DNA from: Limosilactobacillus antri DSM 16041
Lineage (GTDB): Bacteria > Bacillota > Bacilli > Lactobacillales > Lactobacillaceae
Reading direction: 5' to 3'
NCBI RefSeq assembly: GCF_000160835.1
Contig: NZ_GG700738.1
Location: 119,257-183,256, forward strand
DNA length: 64,000 bases
Positions 1 through 8,455 of the stretch are shown piece after piece (within the stretch, counting starts at the first letter, position 1; each line of letters starts with the position of its first letter). The translations under genes were made by a program, and so were the position numbers. The notes beneath the pieces were generated by a model. The model saw only the letters and a list, made by a program, of their open reading frames with translations, had not been told where the DNA came from and searched no databases.

Positions 1-758
1 GGATTCTGAAGCAGGAAGGCGAAGTCGTGACCGCCTACAAGATGGCAGACTTTAGCGAATCAATGGGGGTTAACGACCGGATCGCACTGGCCAAGGCCAA
101 CCAGGTAATGCGTGACCGTATCAACAAGCACTGGATGCAGGAGGGGGTTTCAATGGTTGACCCGGCGACCACCTACATCGATGCTGGGGTTAAACTGGGC
201 CGGGATACCGTCCTTGAGGGCAACGTGGTGCTGAAGGGCAATACCGTGATCGGCGATGACTGTTACATCAGTGCCGGCTCCCGGATCACCGACTCTACGA
301 TCCACGATGGGGTGAAGGTTACCTCGTCAACGTTGGAGGGCGCAGAAATGCACAACGGCAGCGACATTGGGCCGAACAGCCACTTGCGGCCGGAAGCCGA
401 GATTGGCGAGAACGTGCACATTGGCAACTTCTGTGAGGTTAAGAAGTCCTATATCGGTGCGGAGACCAAGGTCGGCCACCTGACTTACATCGGCAATGCG
501 ACCCTCGGGAAGAACATTAACGTTGGCTGCGGGGTGGTCTTCGTTAACTACGACGGTACCAACAAGCACCATACCAATGTTGGCGACCACGCCTTTATCG
601 GTAGCAACAGCAACCTGGTCGCACCGGTTAACATTGCGGCGGATTCCTTTATTGCGGCAGGTTCGACGATTACCGACAGCACGGAGCAATACGACATGGC
701 AATTGCGCGGGCCCGGCAGACCAATAAGAAGGATTATGCCAAGAAGTTGCCATGGTAA
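1..758 (+). CDS. glmU: GlmU, C-terminal part (5' end outside window)
   Basis: This is the 3' part of the bifunctional UDP-GlcNAc pyrophosphorylase / glucosamine-1-phosphate acetyltransferase that makes UDP-GlcNAc for peptidoglycan. The reading frame is open from base 3, so the N-terminal uridylyltransferase domain lies outside the window. What remains is the linker and a left-handed beta-helix built of hexapeptide repeats. VGHLTYIG holds the expected catalytic histidine, and [10 protein letters not shown] is the usual acetyl-CoA-side segment. The protein ends KKLPW. prs follows after 86 bp, an order common in lactobacilli. The identification is secure; only the true start is missing. Confidence 0.95.
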   Translation, partial: ILKQEGEVVTAYKMADFSESMGVNDRIALAKANQVMRDRINKHWMQEGVSMVDPATTYIDAGVKLGRDTVLEGNVVLKGNTVIGDDCYISAGSRITDSTIHDGVKVTSSTLEGAEMHNGSDIGPNSHLRPEAEIGENVHIGNFCEVKKSYIGAETKVGHLTYIGNATLGKNINVGCGVVFVNYDGTNKHHTNVGDHAFIGSNSNLVAPVNIAADSFIAAGSTITDSTEQYDMAIARARQTNKKDYAKKLPW

Positions 759-844
759 GCCGACTTTTGCTTGCTTTTTAACAGACCGCTTTATATCATA
801 GATAAGGATAGACAAAAGACTTACTTATACTTCCGGAGGCTCTA

Positions 845-1831
845 ATGACACAGTCGAATACTGATTCCAACTTAAAACTGTTTGCGCTCAATTCTAACCG
901 GCCCTTGGCAGAAAAAATTGCTCAACACCTGGGAATTGAGCTGGGGAAACTATCAGTGGACCGTTTTAGCGACGGTGAAATTCAAATCAACATTGAAGAA
1001 AGTGTCCGTGGCGACAACGTCTACGTCATTCAGTCAACGTCGGCGCCCGTTAACGACAACTTGATGGAATTGCTGATTATGGTGGATGCGTTGCGGCGGG
1101 CGAGTGCCAAGACGATTAACGTCGTCTTGCCTTACTACGGCTATGCACGGCAGGACCGGAAAGCACGGAGCCGGGAACCAATTACGGCCAAGTTAGTTGC
1201 TAATATGCTGCAAAACTCCGGGGTTGATCGGGTGATTGCCCTGGACCTGCACGCGGCCCAGATCCAAGGCTTCTTTGACATTCCAGTGGACCACCTGATG
1301 GGGGCGCCGCTGCTGGCCGAATACTTTATCAAGGAAGGCGTCGCTGACAACGCGGTCGTGATTTCACCCGACCACGGTGGGGTAACCCGGGCACGGGCCC
1401 TGGCCGAATTTTTGAAGTCGCCAATCGCGATTATCGATAAGCGCCGGCCCAAAGCCAACGTTGCCCAGGTGATGAACATCATCGGGGATGTTAAGGGCAA
1501 GACCTGCATCATGATTGATGACATGATTGATACCGCCGGAACGATCACCCTAGGCTCGCAGGCCTTGATCGACGCAGGGGCTAAGGAAGTTTACGCTTCG
1601 TGTACCCACGCGGTCTTGTCGGGGCCGGCAATTGAGCGGCTCGCCAAGTCGCCGTTAAAGGAAGTGGTCGTCACTGATTCCATTCAGCTGCCGAAGGAAA
1701 AGCAGATTGACAAGATTAAGCAGGTTTCCGTAGCACCGTTGATTGCGGCCGCAATCAAGCGGATTAACGAAAACCGCCCGGTGAGTCCCCTCTTTAAGCA
1801 GGTCTTTCAAAGCGCCAAGAAAATTAACTAA
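845..1831 (+). CDS. prs: Ribose-phosphate pyrophosphokinase
   Basis: This cytosolic enzyme makes PRPP from ribose 5-phosphate and ATP for purine, pyrimidine, NAD, histidine and tryptophan synthesis. The product has 328 residues, close to the usual 310-330. It shows the family motifs: [15 protein letters not shown] near the N-terminus, [18 protein letters not shown] in the middle, and the PRPP-binding loop [14 protein letters not shown] strong ribosome site (GGAGG at 835-839) precedes the ATG. It is probably cotranscribed with glmU and ends at the hairpin terminator at 1935. Confidence 0.97.
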   Translation: MTQSNTDSNLKLFALNSNRPLAEKIAQHLGIELGKLSVDRFSDGEIQINIEESVRGDNVYVIQSTSAPVNDNLMELLIMVDALRRASAKTINVVLPYYGYARQDRKARSREPITAKLVANMLQNSGVDRVIALDLHAAQIQGFFDIPVDHLMGAPLLAEYFIKEGVADNAVVISPDHGGVTRARALAEFLKSPIAIIDKRRPKANVAQVMNIIGDVKGKTCIMIDDMIDTAGTITLGSQALIDAGAKEVYASCTHAVLSGPAIERLAKSPLKEVVVTDSIQLPKEKQIDKIKQVSVAPLIAAAIKRINENRPVSPLFKQVFQSAKKIN

Positions 1832-1835
1832 TGGC

Positions 1836-1912
1836 TTTTTAAAAGGAGCTGTGACCCAACCCACGGTTAGGGACTGTAAAGCTAGCCTATCTGGGGTCAC
1901 GTGATATCTTTA
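1836..1912 (+). repeat. Hairpin element A, related to element B at 37859
   Basis: The element begins AAAAGGAGCTGTGACCC and closes with GGGGTCACGTGATATC, so GTGACCC and GGGGTCAC can pair around a 30-nt middle. The reverse complement of 37841-37905 has the same layout: AAAAGGAGGTGTGACCCCC, a hairpin, then GGGGGCTACATGATAC. The shared start, pairing core and TGATA tail suggest one dispersed element family. It lies just before the prs terminator. The function is unknown, and it may be a small structured RNA or a mobile palindrome. Confidence 0.4.
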
Positions 1913-1934
1913 AACTAGTCGGAACTAAAACGAG

Positions 1935-1973
1935 GGCCTGTGGCAAATGTTGTTTTGTCACAGGCCTGTTTTG
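1935..1973 (+). terminator. Rho-independent terminator after prs
   Basis: GGCCTGTG (1935-1942) pairs with CACAGGCC (1959-1966) and is followed by TGTTTTGTC. It closes the glmU-prs unit. Confidence 0.75.
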
Positions 1974-2046
1974 TCAAATTAGGTGACGTCCATTCTCCTC
2001 GCCGCTGGCGGTTACCGAGCGGAGAGCTTGCGTTTTTATTAAGATT

Positions 2047-2076
2047 TTGGGTCCGCTTGACCTTCCATGATATAAT
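2047..2076 (+). promoter_or_regulatory. Promoter for the lipoprotein gene
   Basis: A perfect -10 TATAAT lies at 2071-2076. A weak -35, TTGGGT (2047-2052), is 18 bp upstream. The start codon is 28 bp further on, behind an AAGGAGG ribosome site. Confidence 0.55.
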
Positions 2077-2103
2077 AGAAACGCAGTAGCTAAGGAGGAT
2101 AAC

Positions 2104-2790
2104 ATGCAAACTAAACCATTATTTAATAAGGTACTTACCGGATCGGCGGCCCTCGCCATCGCTTTGACGCTGGCGGGCTGTGGCCACCACGATACGACAA
2201 CTACAGAATCCAGTAGTTCATCGGTCCGCTCGGCAAAGACTGCTTCAACTAGCAAGCAGAGTAGTGCTTACCGGTCAGCTAACAAGCTGATTCAAAATGA
2301 GGACTACCAAGGGGCTTACGACCGTCTCAACAGTGCTAATAATCGTTCAACGCAGGAAGATAATCTTGCTACTGACTTGCAAAACTATATGAGTGCGCGC
2401 AATGCGTACCGGAGTGGTAACTATACCACTGCGGCGGCCACTTTGAAGGAACAAAAGTCTGCCAGTCCGGAAATGCGGAAGGCCAACAAGAAGCTGCAAA
2501 AGCAGATTGCCAAGGCACAAGACAGCAGCTCCTCAAGCAGCGTTGCCGGCAACAAGACCAGTAGCACTAGCCAAAGCAGCACCGACCAGACGAATGATGA
2601 CGTGGTGGTGGCATTTGCTAATAAGATGGGCTTTAGCGGCGACAAGGGCTACCAGATTGTCCAAACCGACAAGTCTGGCAACACCTATAAGTTTGAAGTG
2701 CGGCGGAGTAACAGTGATAACACCGTTGCTAACCTAGTGGGGATTTACCAATATAATAACCAAACCGGTGCCGTTACCAAGCTGAGCTAA
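2104..2790 (+). CDS. Putative Ser/Thr-rich lipoprotein
   Basis: This is a 228-residue exported lipoprotein of unknown function. The N-terminus is a type II signal peptide with lipobox LAGC near residue 26, so the Cys should be lipidated and the protein anchored outside the membrane. After it comes a Ser/Thr-rich linker, then an alpha-helical stretch rich in YRSAN, YQGAYDRL and YTTAAATL patterns resembling short tandem helical repeats. A second Ser-rich linker leads to a small C-terminal domain of about 60 residues ending QTGAVTKLS. It is monocistronic, with its own promoter and terminator. I do not recognise a characterised homologue. Confidence 0.8.
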   Translation: MQTKPLFNKVLTGSAALAIALTLAGCGHHDTTTTESSSSSVRSAKTASTSKQSSAYRSANKLIQNEDYQGAYDRLNSANNRSTQEDNLATDLQNYMSARNAYRSGNYTTAAATLKEQKSASPEMRKANKKLQKQIAKAQDSSSSSSVAGNKTSSTSQSSTDQTNDDVVVAFANKMGFSGDKGYQIVQTDKSGNTYKFEVRRSNSDNTVANLVGIYQYNNQTGAVTKLS

Positions 2791-2814
2791 TTAGTTATAC
2801 TGAGAAGATAATTT

Positions 2815-2850
2815 GGTCAGAGGAAATTAAGGGTTTCCGCTGGCCTTTTT
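2815..2850 (+). terminator. Terminator after the lipoprotein gene
   Basis: GGTCAG (2815-2820) with GGAAA pairs with TTTCC and CTGGCC (2840-2845), followed by a run of T. Confidence 0.75.
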
Positions 2851-2868
2851 TACTAGGGGGCGGTTAAC

Positions 2869-3741
2869 TTGTGTACGGTAATGGCCAGCAGCGGTCTGGT
2901 AGGACGGACAATGGACTTTCCGCCCCGCACGCCGTGGCACTTAACCTATCTGCCCGCCGGTTATCAATGGCAGCCAGCGACCGGGGACCGGGTAGTAATT
3001 AACCATCACCGGATTCTCGGCGGGATGCGTCACTTTGGCGGCCACTACCTGGCTGGCGATGGGGTTAACGATGCCGGACTATTTTGCGCCGAGCTGTTTT
3101 TCCCGGTTGCGGCAACTTACGAAGTGACGGTCCGGCCCGGAACTCGGGGGCTAACACCGCAGGACTTTATCCTGTGGGTGCTGGGAAAGCACGCAACGGT
3201 CGCTGAGCTGGCAGCGGACCTGGCTAACGTTACGGTCGTGGGGGCTAACTGGTTTGACGGCAACTACTATCCCTTCCACTGGCTATTGATGGACGCCAGT
3301 GGGACGTACGTGATTGAGCCAACCGGTGGCCGCTTGCGGATAAGCCGCAACCCGGCCGAAGTCCTGACCAATACGCCGGCGTTACCCGATCAAATTCGCC
3401 GCCTCAATGGGCGACTGGGGTTAACTGGTACGGCCTTTTGTGCCCAGGCAGTTACCAATTGCCGGGGGACCTGGCCAGCTGGCGGCAACTCAGCAACCCG
3501 TTTCCAGCAGGCAGCGTTACGACGCTGGCGGGTGAGACCAGGGACTGTTGCGGAGATGCAGGATTTCCTAAAAAGCGTGACGGTCCCGCATAACCAGGAT
3601 CATGAGAATAATTACACTCACTACTGGGCGGTGGTTGATCGGGACCAGACAGAGTATCGGTTTACCAGCTGCCGGGGTGGAAAGACCATCAAAAGAAACC
3701 TGCAGTCCCTGCTTGGGCCACGGGCGATCACGTTTGAATAA
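2869..3741 (+). CDS. Choloylglycine hydrolase / linear amide C-N hydrolase family protein
   Basis: This is an Ntn-hydrolase of the bile salt hydrolase / penicillin V acylase family, which cleaves linear amide bonds. The start is TTG at 2869, preceded by AGGGGG, and the next codon gives Cys2, the nucleophile exposed when Met is removed. The conserved GRTMDF, the ELFFP region, VLTNTPALPDQ and the NSATRF segment correspond to the usual Arg, Asp, Asn and Arg active-site positions. At 290 residues it is somewhat shorter than typical bile salt hydrolases (about 315-340). The substrate could therefore be conjugated bile acids, penicillin V or another N-acyl amide. The family is sure; the substrate is not. 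Confidence 0.85.
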   Translation: MCTVMASSGLVGRTMDFPPRTPWHLTYLPAGYQWQPATGDRVVINHHRILGGMRHFGGHYLAGDGVNDAGLFCAELFFPVAATYEVTVRPGTRGLTPQDFILWVLGKHATVAELAADLANVTVVGANWFDGNYYPFHWLLMDASGTYVIEPTGGRLRISRNPAEVLTNTPALPDQIRRLNGRLGLTGTAFCAQAVTNCRGTWPAGGNSATRFQQAALRRWRVRPGTVAEMQDFLKSVTVPHNQDHENNYTHYWAVVDRDQTEYRFTSCRGGKTIKRNLQSLLGPRAITFE

Positions 3742-3756
3742 GTTTGAATAATAAAA

Positions 3757-3803
3757 AGAAGTGTCAGAGATCTACTAATAAATCATCTGACACTTCTCTT
3801 TTT
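3757..3803. terminator. Bidirectional terminator
   Basis: AGAAGTGTCAGA (3757-3768) pairs perfectly with TCTGACACTTCT (3786-3797). A-rich and T-rich flanks on both sides serve both converging genes. Confidence 0.85.
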
Positions 3804-3807
3804 CTAG

Positions 3808-6800
3808 CTAAGCGAGACCATCAGTGGCCCCGTTAGCAAAACGGGCAATTGTGTCTGCTGGAGCAGTGCTGTTATTAACAGGGATAAAGTTAATCGTAAT
3901 AACGTTGCCCTTGGTAATTGCCAAGCTAATGTACTGCCGGTCGGCAATGTGGTTACCGGCATTTGGACCCCCATAATTCAAGAGAGCAGTGGTATGACCG
4001 CCGATGCCAAAAGGATTGTTGAACGGGCCATCGTTGAATAGCCAGGTTAGGATAGCGTTGTAAACACTCTGCTTTAAGCTATCGAGGGTGTAGACAAGAC
4101 TATAACCATCGGCGGAACGGGTACCCACGAGGTTACCGCTGTAACGGTTTTCACCAATCCAAGCATTAACGCCACTGGCCTCAGCCGCTGCTTTAGCAAC
4201 CGCTGGAAGATGACCTAGTTCCGTTCCATCGCCTCCCATATTTTGATTATAGCCATTGGTAACCACCGCCCCAAACTCGGCACTGGCGGGACTAGCATAG
4301 ACGAGGCCGTCACTGCTGGCCGGCATTTGTAGCCGAATCTTATTGATGACGCCGGCGGCAAATTCGTTTAGTGCGGCACGCGTTTGGTTATCCAGGTGGT
4401 AGGGGTCGTTGATAACAACCCGCTGGTCCTGGGGATTGTGGATGAAGCTCTTATTGGAGTTTTGTAATCCGAAGCCGTCAATGATATCGCCATTCATTGC
4501 GGCCCCAGTCCTTGCAATCTCCAAGTAGGTTTGGTCTAAGGCGTCATTATTAAATGTAGCGGCAACCGCTTGGTCATAACCATTTGGAATCAGGACGGTG
4601 CTTTGGTTACGACCGGCAACGACTGGCTGGTTGGTTAGCTGCTTAGCGTCGAACCAATAGTCAATCGGGTGGGTGCCATTACCGCCTTCATCATCCGTCC
4701 ACCGGCTGACGATCTGCAATTGGTGCCCCGCTAAGGAAGGGGTGTAGTTAAATTGAACGTTAAAACCAGAGTTGACGCAGTTTACTAATACCTGGGGGAA
4801 AGCGTTAGCGACGTCAGGACGGTAATTGTTATAATTAGTCCAGACTCGTTGTAATTCCCGGTTACCAGCTGTTTTATCAAGCAAAATGAGGTAGTGATAG
4901 TTCATCCCCATTGAAAGATTGGTGGCATGCCACCCTGCGGCGATAATTTTGTTATTTTCAACCTTAAATTCGTCCAGGGCCGCGCGGTTGGCAGTATCGG
5001 TTACGAGAGAGACGGGGTTAAACCAGTAATCGACGTAATTCTCGTTGGCATCCGCGCTGGTGCTGTAACGGCTAATGATTTGAACGGGGTGGATAGCCAT
5101 CGCTGGTTTCAGGTCCATCCTAATACTAAAACCAGAATCTTTGGCAGTGAGGATTCCAGGATAGGCGTTGGCAACGTCGGGCCGTGCGACGTTGGTAATT
5201 GTTTTCCGTTCCAATTCCCGGTGAGTCGTTGCGTCCAGGATAATAATGGTGTGGTAAGGCCGGCCTAGTGACTGGTTGGTGGCGTGCCAGCCACTGATGC
5301 TGAGATAGTTTGTTTCACCGGCAGTATTGTTAAACCGAATAATGTTGCCGGTGACTTTGGTCTGGTCTAACCAACCACGGTTGCTTTGGTCAGCTAATAA
5401 TTGTTTAGCTGGGAACCAGTAATCACAGTAATTGCTGTTGCCAGTGGGGTCACTGCTGTAACGGCTGATGAACTGAATCTGGTCAGTGCTCATTTCTGGC
5501 AAGAAGTTAAATGCAGCCGTGAAGCCACTTTGCCCAGCATTGGCAACCGTTGGAAAGGCATTAGCGACATCTTGGCGGACCGCTGGCTGGACTTCTGTCC
5601 GGGTTAGTTCCCGCCCCCGGTTCGCGTACCAGACAATGATAAAGTGATGGTTCATCTCGGTAGCCTGGTTAGCTGCGTGCCAACCGCTGACCTGGATTTG
5701 ATTTCCCTTAACCGCCACGTTATCCAGGCAGGCGTGGTTCCCGTGGTCAAATTGCATTGGTTGGAACCAGTAATCGGTGCGGCTGCCTTCACCGTAGTCA
5801 CCATCATTGGACCAGCGGCTAATTAGCCGCAGTGAGTGGTTGAGCAGCTGCGGACTAATCGTAAAGGAGCCGTTAAAACCACTTTGCCCGGCGTTGGGAA
5901 CATTTGGATAGGCCCGAGCGACATCTGGACGATTGACATTATCAACCATCACCCGGGCAATTTCTGAATTAGTGCTGCCATCGAAGAGAATTAGCCAGTG
6001 ATATGGTTGACTGCTGCTAGCCCCGTCGGCGTGCCAACCGCCAACGTGTAAGCTGGCTTGCCCTTGAGCGGTCTTTGAGAGCTGGTAGCCTTCCTGATAG
6101 GCATAATTGCCGGTATAATCATAGTTTCGCTGCTGATTGCCAAACAGGTACTGGGGAGCAAAGCGAAAATCGATATGGTTACCACTGCCGTCTTCATTTT
6201 CGGCCCACCGACTGATTAGCCGGATCTGGTCATTTTGGAGGGCCGATGAAAGGTCAAACGAAACCTCAAAGCCGGAGAAACCAGCGTTAACAACCTGAGG
6301 AAATTGAGAAACGAGGTCGCTACGTAATGAGCTGCTGTCACCAACAGAAGCTTGCCGCTGACCAATTGTTTGTCCGGTAGTGACATCGTAGGCAATGATG
6401 AAATGGTGATACAGAGTTGCTGCGGCATTGGTTGCATCATAGCCGGTAAAGCAGACCGTGTTATTCGAGACTACGGTATTTTCAATCTTAGCATGGTGGG
6501 TTAGGTCAAAGCTCACTGGTGCAAAGGCGTAGTCGGTGTAGGTGCCTTCACCATTTATCGGATCGTTGGAATAGCGGGCAATTAAGGTAAGCGAATCACC
6601 GATGCTGGTGTAAGGAATAAAGAGGTTCTCGTTAAAACCAGAATAGAGGCTATTGGCGGTGCTTGGGTAGGCTTGCTGAACATCTGGACGTTGCAAGGGG
6701 GTAATCCGCCGGCGCTCAATTTCCTGGTTAGTAGTATTGTCGCGAATAATTAGGTAGTAGTATGGCTGAGCCTTGCTAGCACTAGCGACGTGCCACCCCT

Positions 6801-7311
6801 GGACCATCCAGTGGGCGAGGTCTGGACTATCAGAAGTAGTTAACCGGTATCCATCAAAATGGCCAGCGTTGACACTATAATCAACGTTGCTGCTGTCAAT
6901 GTAGCTTGGAATTACCTTACGGGTATACGTTTCGTCATGTGGTAAGATTTCAACGTTTGACCAGTCATTCTGGTCCATGGGATCAAACTCGTACCCTTGG
7001 GGTGGTTGAACTTGATTAGCAACATTCTCTCCCTCATAGCCACCAAGCACCTGGTTGCCGACTTGCACATCATTTTGGTTGCAATAGTTGATGGTAACCG
7101 TATGGTAATCAGAATAGGTAGCAGTAGCAACCGCGCACTGAGTGCTAGTTGGAACGGGCACTTGCTGGGTAAGCGGCTCCGAGTTAGGCTGATTGCTGGT
7201 TGAATCTGCTGAGGCGGCTGATCCCGATGCAAATATCCCGATGGCCATGGCGAATAGGGTTGCTGTTAGCCAGTGCTTACCGGCCTTATACATCTTCTTG
7301 TGTTCTTTCAA
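3808..7311 (-). CDS. Large secreted repeat protein, KxYKxGKxW signal, PgrA/SEC10-like C-terminus
   Basis: This is a 1167-residue exported surface protein. The N-terminus contains KMYKAGKHW, matching the KxYKxGKxW signal motif, then a hydrophobic stretch and ASADS cleavage region. The TTG start at 7311, 8 nt after GGGGGAG, keeps that motif whole. Residues near 60-130 resemble a MucBP-type domain. About six tandem modules of roughly 100 residues follow; each has a GWHA or similar core, an R/PDV.AYP segment, SGF, and ISRYS...DYWF. The last 270 residues resemble the SEC10/PgrA surface exclusion domain. No LPxTG anchor is visible. A role in adhesion or aggregation is inferred only. Confidence 0.75.
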   Translation of the reverse strand: MKEHKKMYKAGKHWLTATLFAMAIGIFASGSAASADSTSNQPNSEPLTQQVPVPTSTQCAVATATYSDYHTVTINYCNQNDVQVGNQVLGGYEGENVANQVQPPQGYEFDPMDQNDWSNVEILPHDETYTRKVIPSYIDSSNVDYSVNAGHFDGYRLTTSDSPDLAHWMVQGWHVASASKAQPYYYLIIRDNTTNQEIERRRITPLQRPDVQQAYPSTANSLYSGFNENLFIPYTSIGDSLTLIARYSNDPINGEGTYTDYAFAPVSFDLTHHAKIENTVVSNNTVCFTGYDATNAAATLYHHFIIAYDVTTGQTIGQRQASVGDSSSLRSDLVSQFPQVVNAGFSGFEVSFDLSSALQNDQIRLISRWAENEDGSGNHIDFRFAPQYLFGNQQRNYDYTGNYAYQEGYQLSKTAQGQASLHVGGWHADGASSSQPYHWLILFDGSTNSEIARVMVDNVNRPDVARAYPNVPNAGQSGFNGSFTISPQLLNHSLRLISRWSNDGDYGEGSRTDYWFQPMQFDHGNHACLDNVAVKGNQIQVSGWHAANQATEMNHHFIIVWYANRGRELTRTEVQPAVRQDVANAFPTVANAGQSGFTAAFNFLPEMSTDQIQFISRYSSDPTGNSNYCDYWFPAKQLLADQSNRGWLDQTKVTGNIIRFNNTAGETNYLSISGWHATNQSLGRPYHTIIILDATTHRELERKTITNVARPDVANAYPGILTAKDSGFSIRMDLKPAMAIHPVQIISRYSTSADANENYVDYWFNPVSLVTDTANRAALDEFKVENNKIIAAGWHATNLSMGMNYHYLILLDKTAGNRELQRVWTNYNNYRPDVANAFPQVLVNCVNSGFNVQFNYTPSLAGHQLQIVSRWTDDEGGNGTHPIDYWFDAKQLTNQPVVAGRNQSTVLIPNGYDQAVAATFNNDALDQTYLEIARTGAAMNGDIIDGFGLQNSNKSFIHNPQDQRVVINDPYHLDNQTRAALNEFAAGVINKIRLQMPASSDGLVYASPASAEFGAVVTNGYNQNMGGDGTELGHLPAVAKAAAEASGVNAWIGENRYSGNLVGTRSADGYSLVYTLDSLKQSVYNAILTWLFNDGPFNNPFGIGGHTTALLNYGGPNAGNHIADRQYISLAITKGNVITINFIPVNNSTAPADTIARFANGATDGLA

Positions 7312-7343
7312 AGTGAATACTCCCCCTTTATATTAATGGATTA

Positions 7344-7372
7344 ATTATATAGTTAAACTTAGAAACAGTTAA
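7344..7372 (-). promoter_or_regulatory. Promoter of the large surface protein gene
   Basis: On the minus strand, TTAACT (7367-7372) and TATAAT (7344-7349) are separated by 17 bp. This is about 35 bp before the TTG start. Confidence 0.6.
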
Positions 7373-7500
7373 TCATTGAAGGGGAGGTTTGATTCATTCA
7401 TGGTAATTATTTTGCAGGGACCCCATATTAAATGTGAAAAAATAGAAAAGTCGAGCTAACCTGTGGGGAGCCCCCGTCGACGCACAACTAGTCTTTAGAA

Positions 7501-7562
7501 AGCACAAATAGGGTTTCAGAGTTCGGCTTTGCCGAGCACTGGAACCCATTTGCGTACTGCGC
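7501..7562 (+). repeat. Dispersed palindromic repeat, copy 1
   Basis: The core runs from AGCACAAATAGGG through GAGTTCGGCTTTGCCGAGC to CCCATTTGCGTACTGCGC. The two ends (CAAATAGGG and CCCATTTG) and the centre (CGGC and GCCG) are self-complementary. Nearly the same sequence is found at 17038-17094 and, inverted, at 47341-47402. A neighbouring block (7454-7476, containing TGTGGGGAGCCCCCG) is also shared with the third copy. The element fills most of the gene-free stretch 7312-7628. Confidence 0.8.
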
Positions 7563-7628
7563 CATTCGTATTTTATTTAAGTAAGAGAGCTTATGTCACA
7601 GCCCGACGTTTACTAAAGTTTTAGCTAA

Positions 7629-8453
7629 CTAATCCGTAAATACATACTTGTCAATCGCGGCGGCGACCCCGTCATGGTTATTGTCGGCAGTGACGTCGTC
7701 GGCAATTGCCAGGGTCTTCTCTACGGAATTGCCCATCGCGACCCCGTGCCCGGCAAATTCAAGCATCGAGTTGTCATTCTGGGCGTTCCCCAGGGCCATG
7801 ACTTCACTGGCACCAATTCCCAGTTCCTGGCACAGCATATCCAGCGCTTGGCCCTTGCTGACCCCCTTGCGCATGAATTCTAGGTAGAAGTCTTCGCTGC
7901 GGACGATGGAAAAGCGGCTCGCCAGCTCTTCTGGCAGGTCGGCGAGGGCCCGGTCAATGACCTCCTTTTCGTCAACCATCATTGCCTTGGCAATCACGTA
8001 CTGATCCCGGATCCGGGACATTTCATCCAGGGGGCGGTAACGAATCGGCATATCGACTAGTTCGGATTCATAAACGGTGTACTTGCTGATGTCCTGGTTG
8101 GTTGTGTAGATGTAGTCCCGGGTTTCCAGCTGCGAGTGGACGCCTTCCTTGAGGCAGTAATTTTCCCAGTCGGCATAGTCATTAAAGGAGAGGCTTTCGT
8201 CAACCATCACCTTGCCGCTGGTGGTTTGGGCCAGGCCGCCGTTAAAGCTGACCACGTATTCGTCGTCGCGGTTATTTAGGCCAAGCTGCTTTAAGTAGGC
8301 TCGCACTCCGGTCATCGGCCGCCCAGTACACAGGACGATTTTAACGCCCTGCTGGCTGGCTTTTTTTATTGCTGCGACCGTTTTGGGGGTGATTTCCCGC
8401 TGGTCGTTGATGAGGGTCCCGTCGATGTCGATTGCTACCATCTTAATTGTCAT
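7629..8453 (-). CDS. Cof-type HAD-IIB sugar-phosphatase family hydrolase
   Basis: This is a cytosolic haloacid-dehalogenase phosphatase of the Cof/YidA group, which dephosphorylates sugar phosphates or related metabolites. DIDGTLI near residue 8 holds the nucleophile Asp and the acid/base Asp. LCTGRP is motif II, a Lys near residue 200 is motif III, and GNAQNDNSML is motif IV. The length of 274 residues is normal. It lies 2 bp downstream of the HD-domain gene and is surely in the same transcript. The substrate is not deducible. Confidence 0.88.
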   Translation of the reverse strand: MTIKMVAIDIDGTLINDQREITPKTVAAIKKASQQGVKIVLCTGRPMTGVRAYLKQLGLNNRDDEYVVSFNGGLAQTTSGKVMVDESLSFNDYADWENYCLKEGVHSQLETRDYIYTTNQDISKYTVYESELVDMPIRYRPLDEMSRIRDQYVIAKAMMVDEKEVIDRALADLPEELASRFSIVRSEDFYLEFMRKGVSKGQALDMLCQELGIGASEVMALGNAQNDNSMLEFAGHGVAMGNSVEKTLAIADDVTADNNHDGVAAAIDKYVFTD

Positions 8454-8455
8454 TA

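Noticed and set aside
3808-7311. DNA tandem repeats or CRISPR in the surface protein gene
   Set aside because: The protein modules are too diverged at DNA level to form a tandem repeat. No short regular repeat-spacer pattern was seen anywhere in the window.
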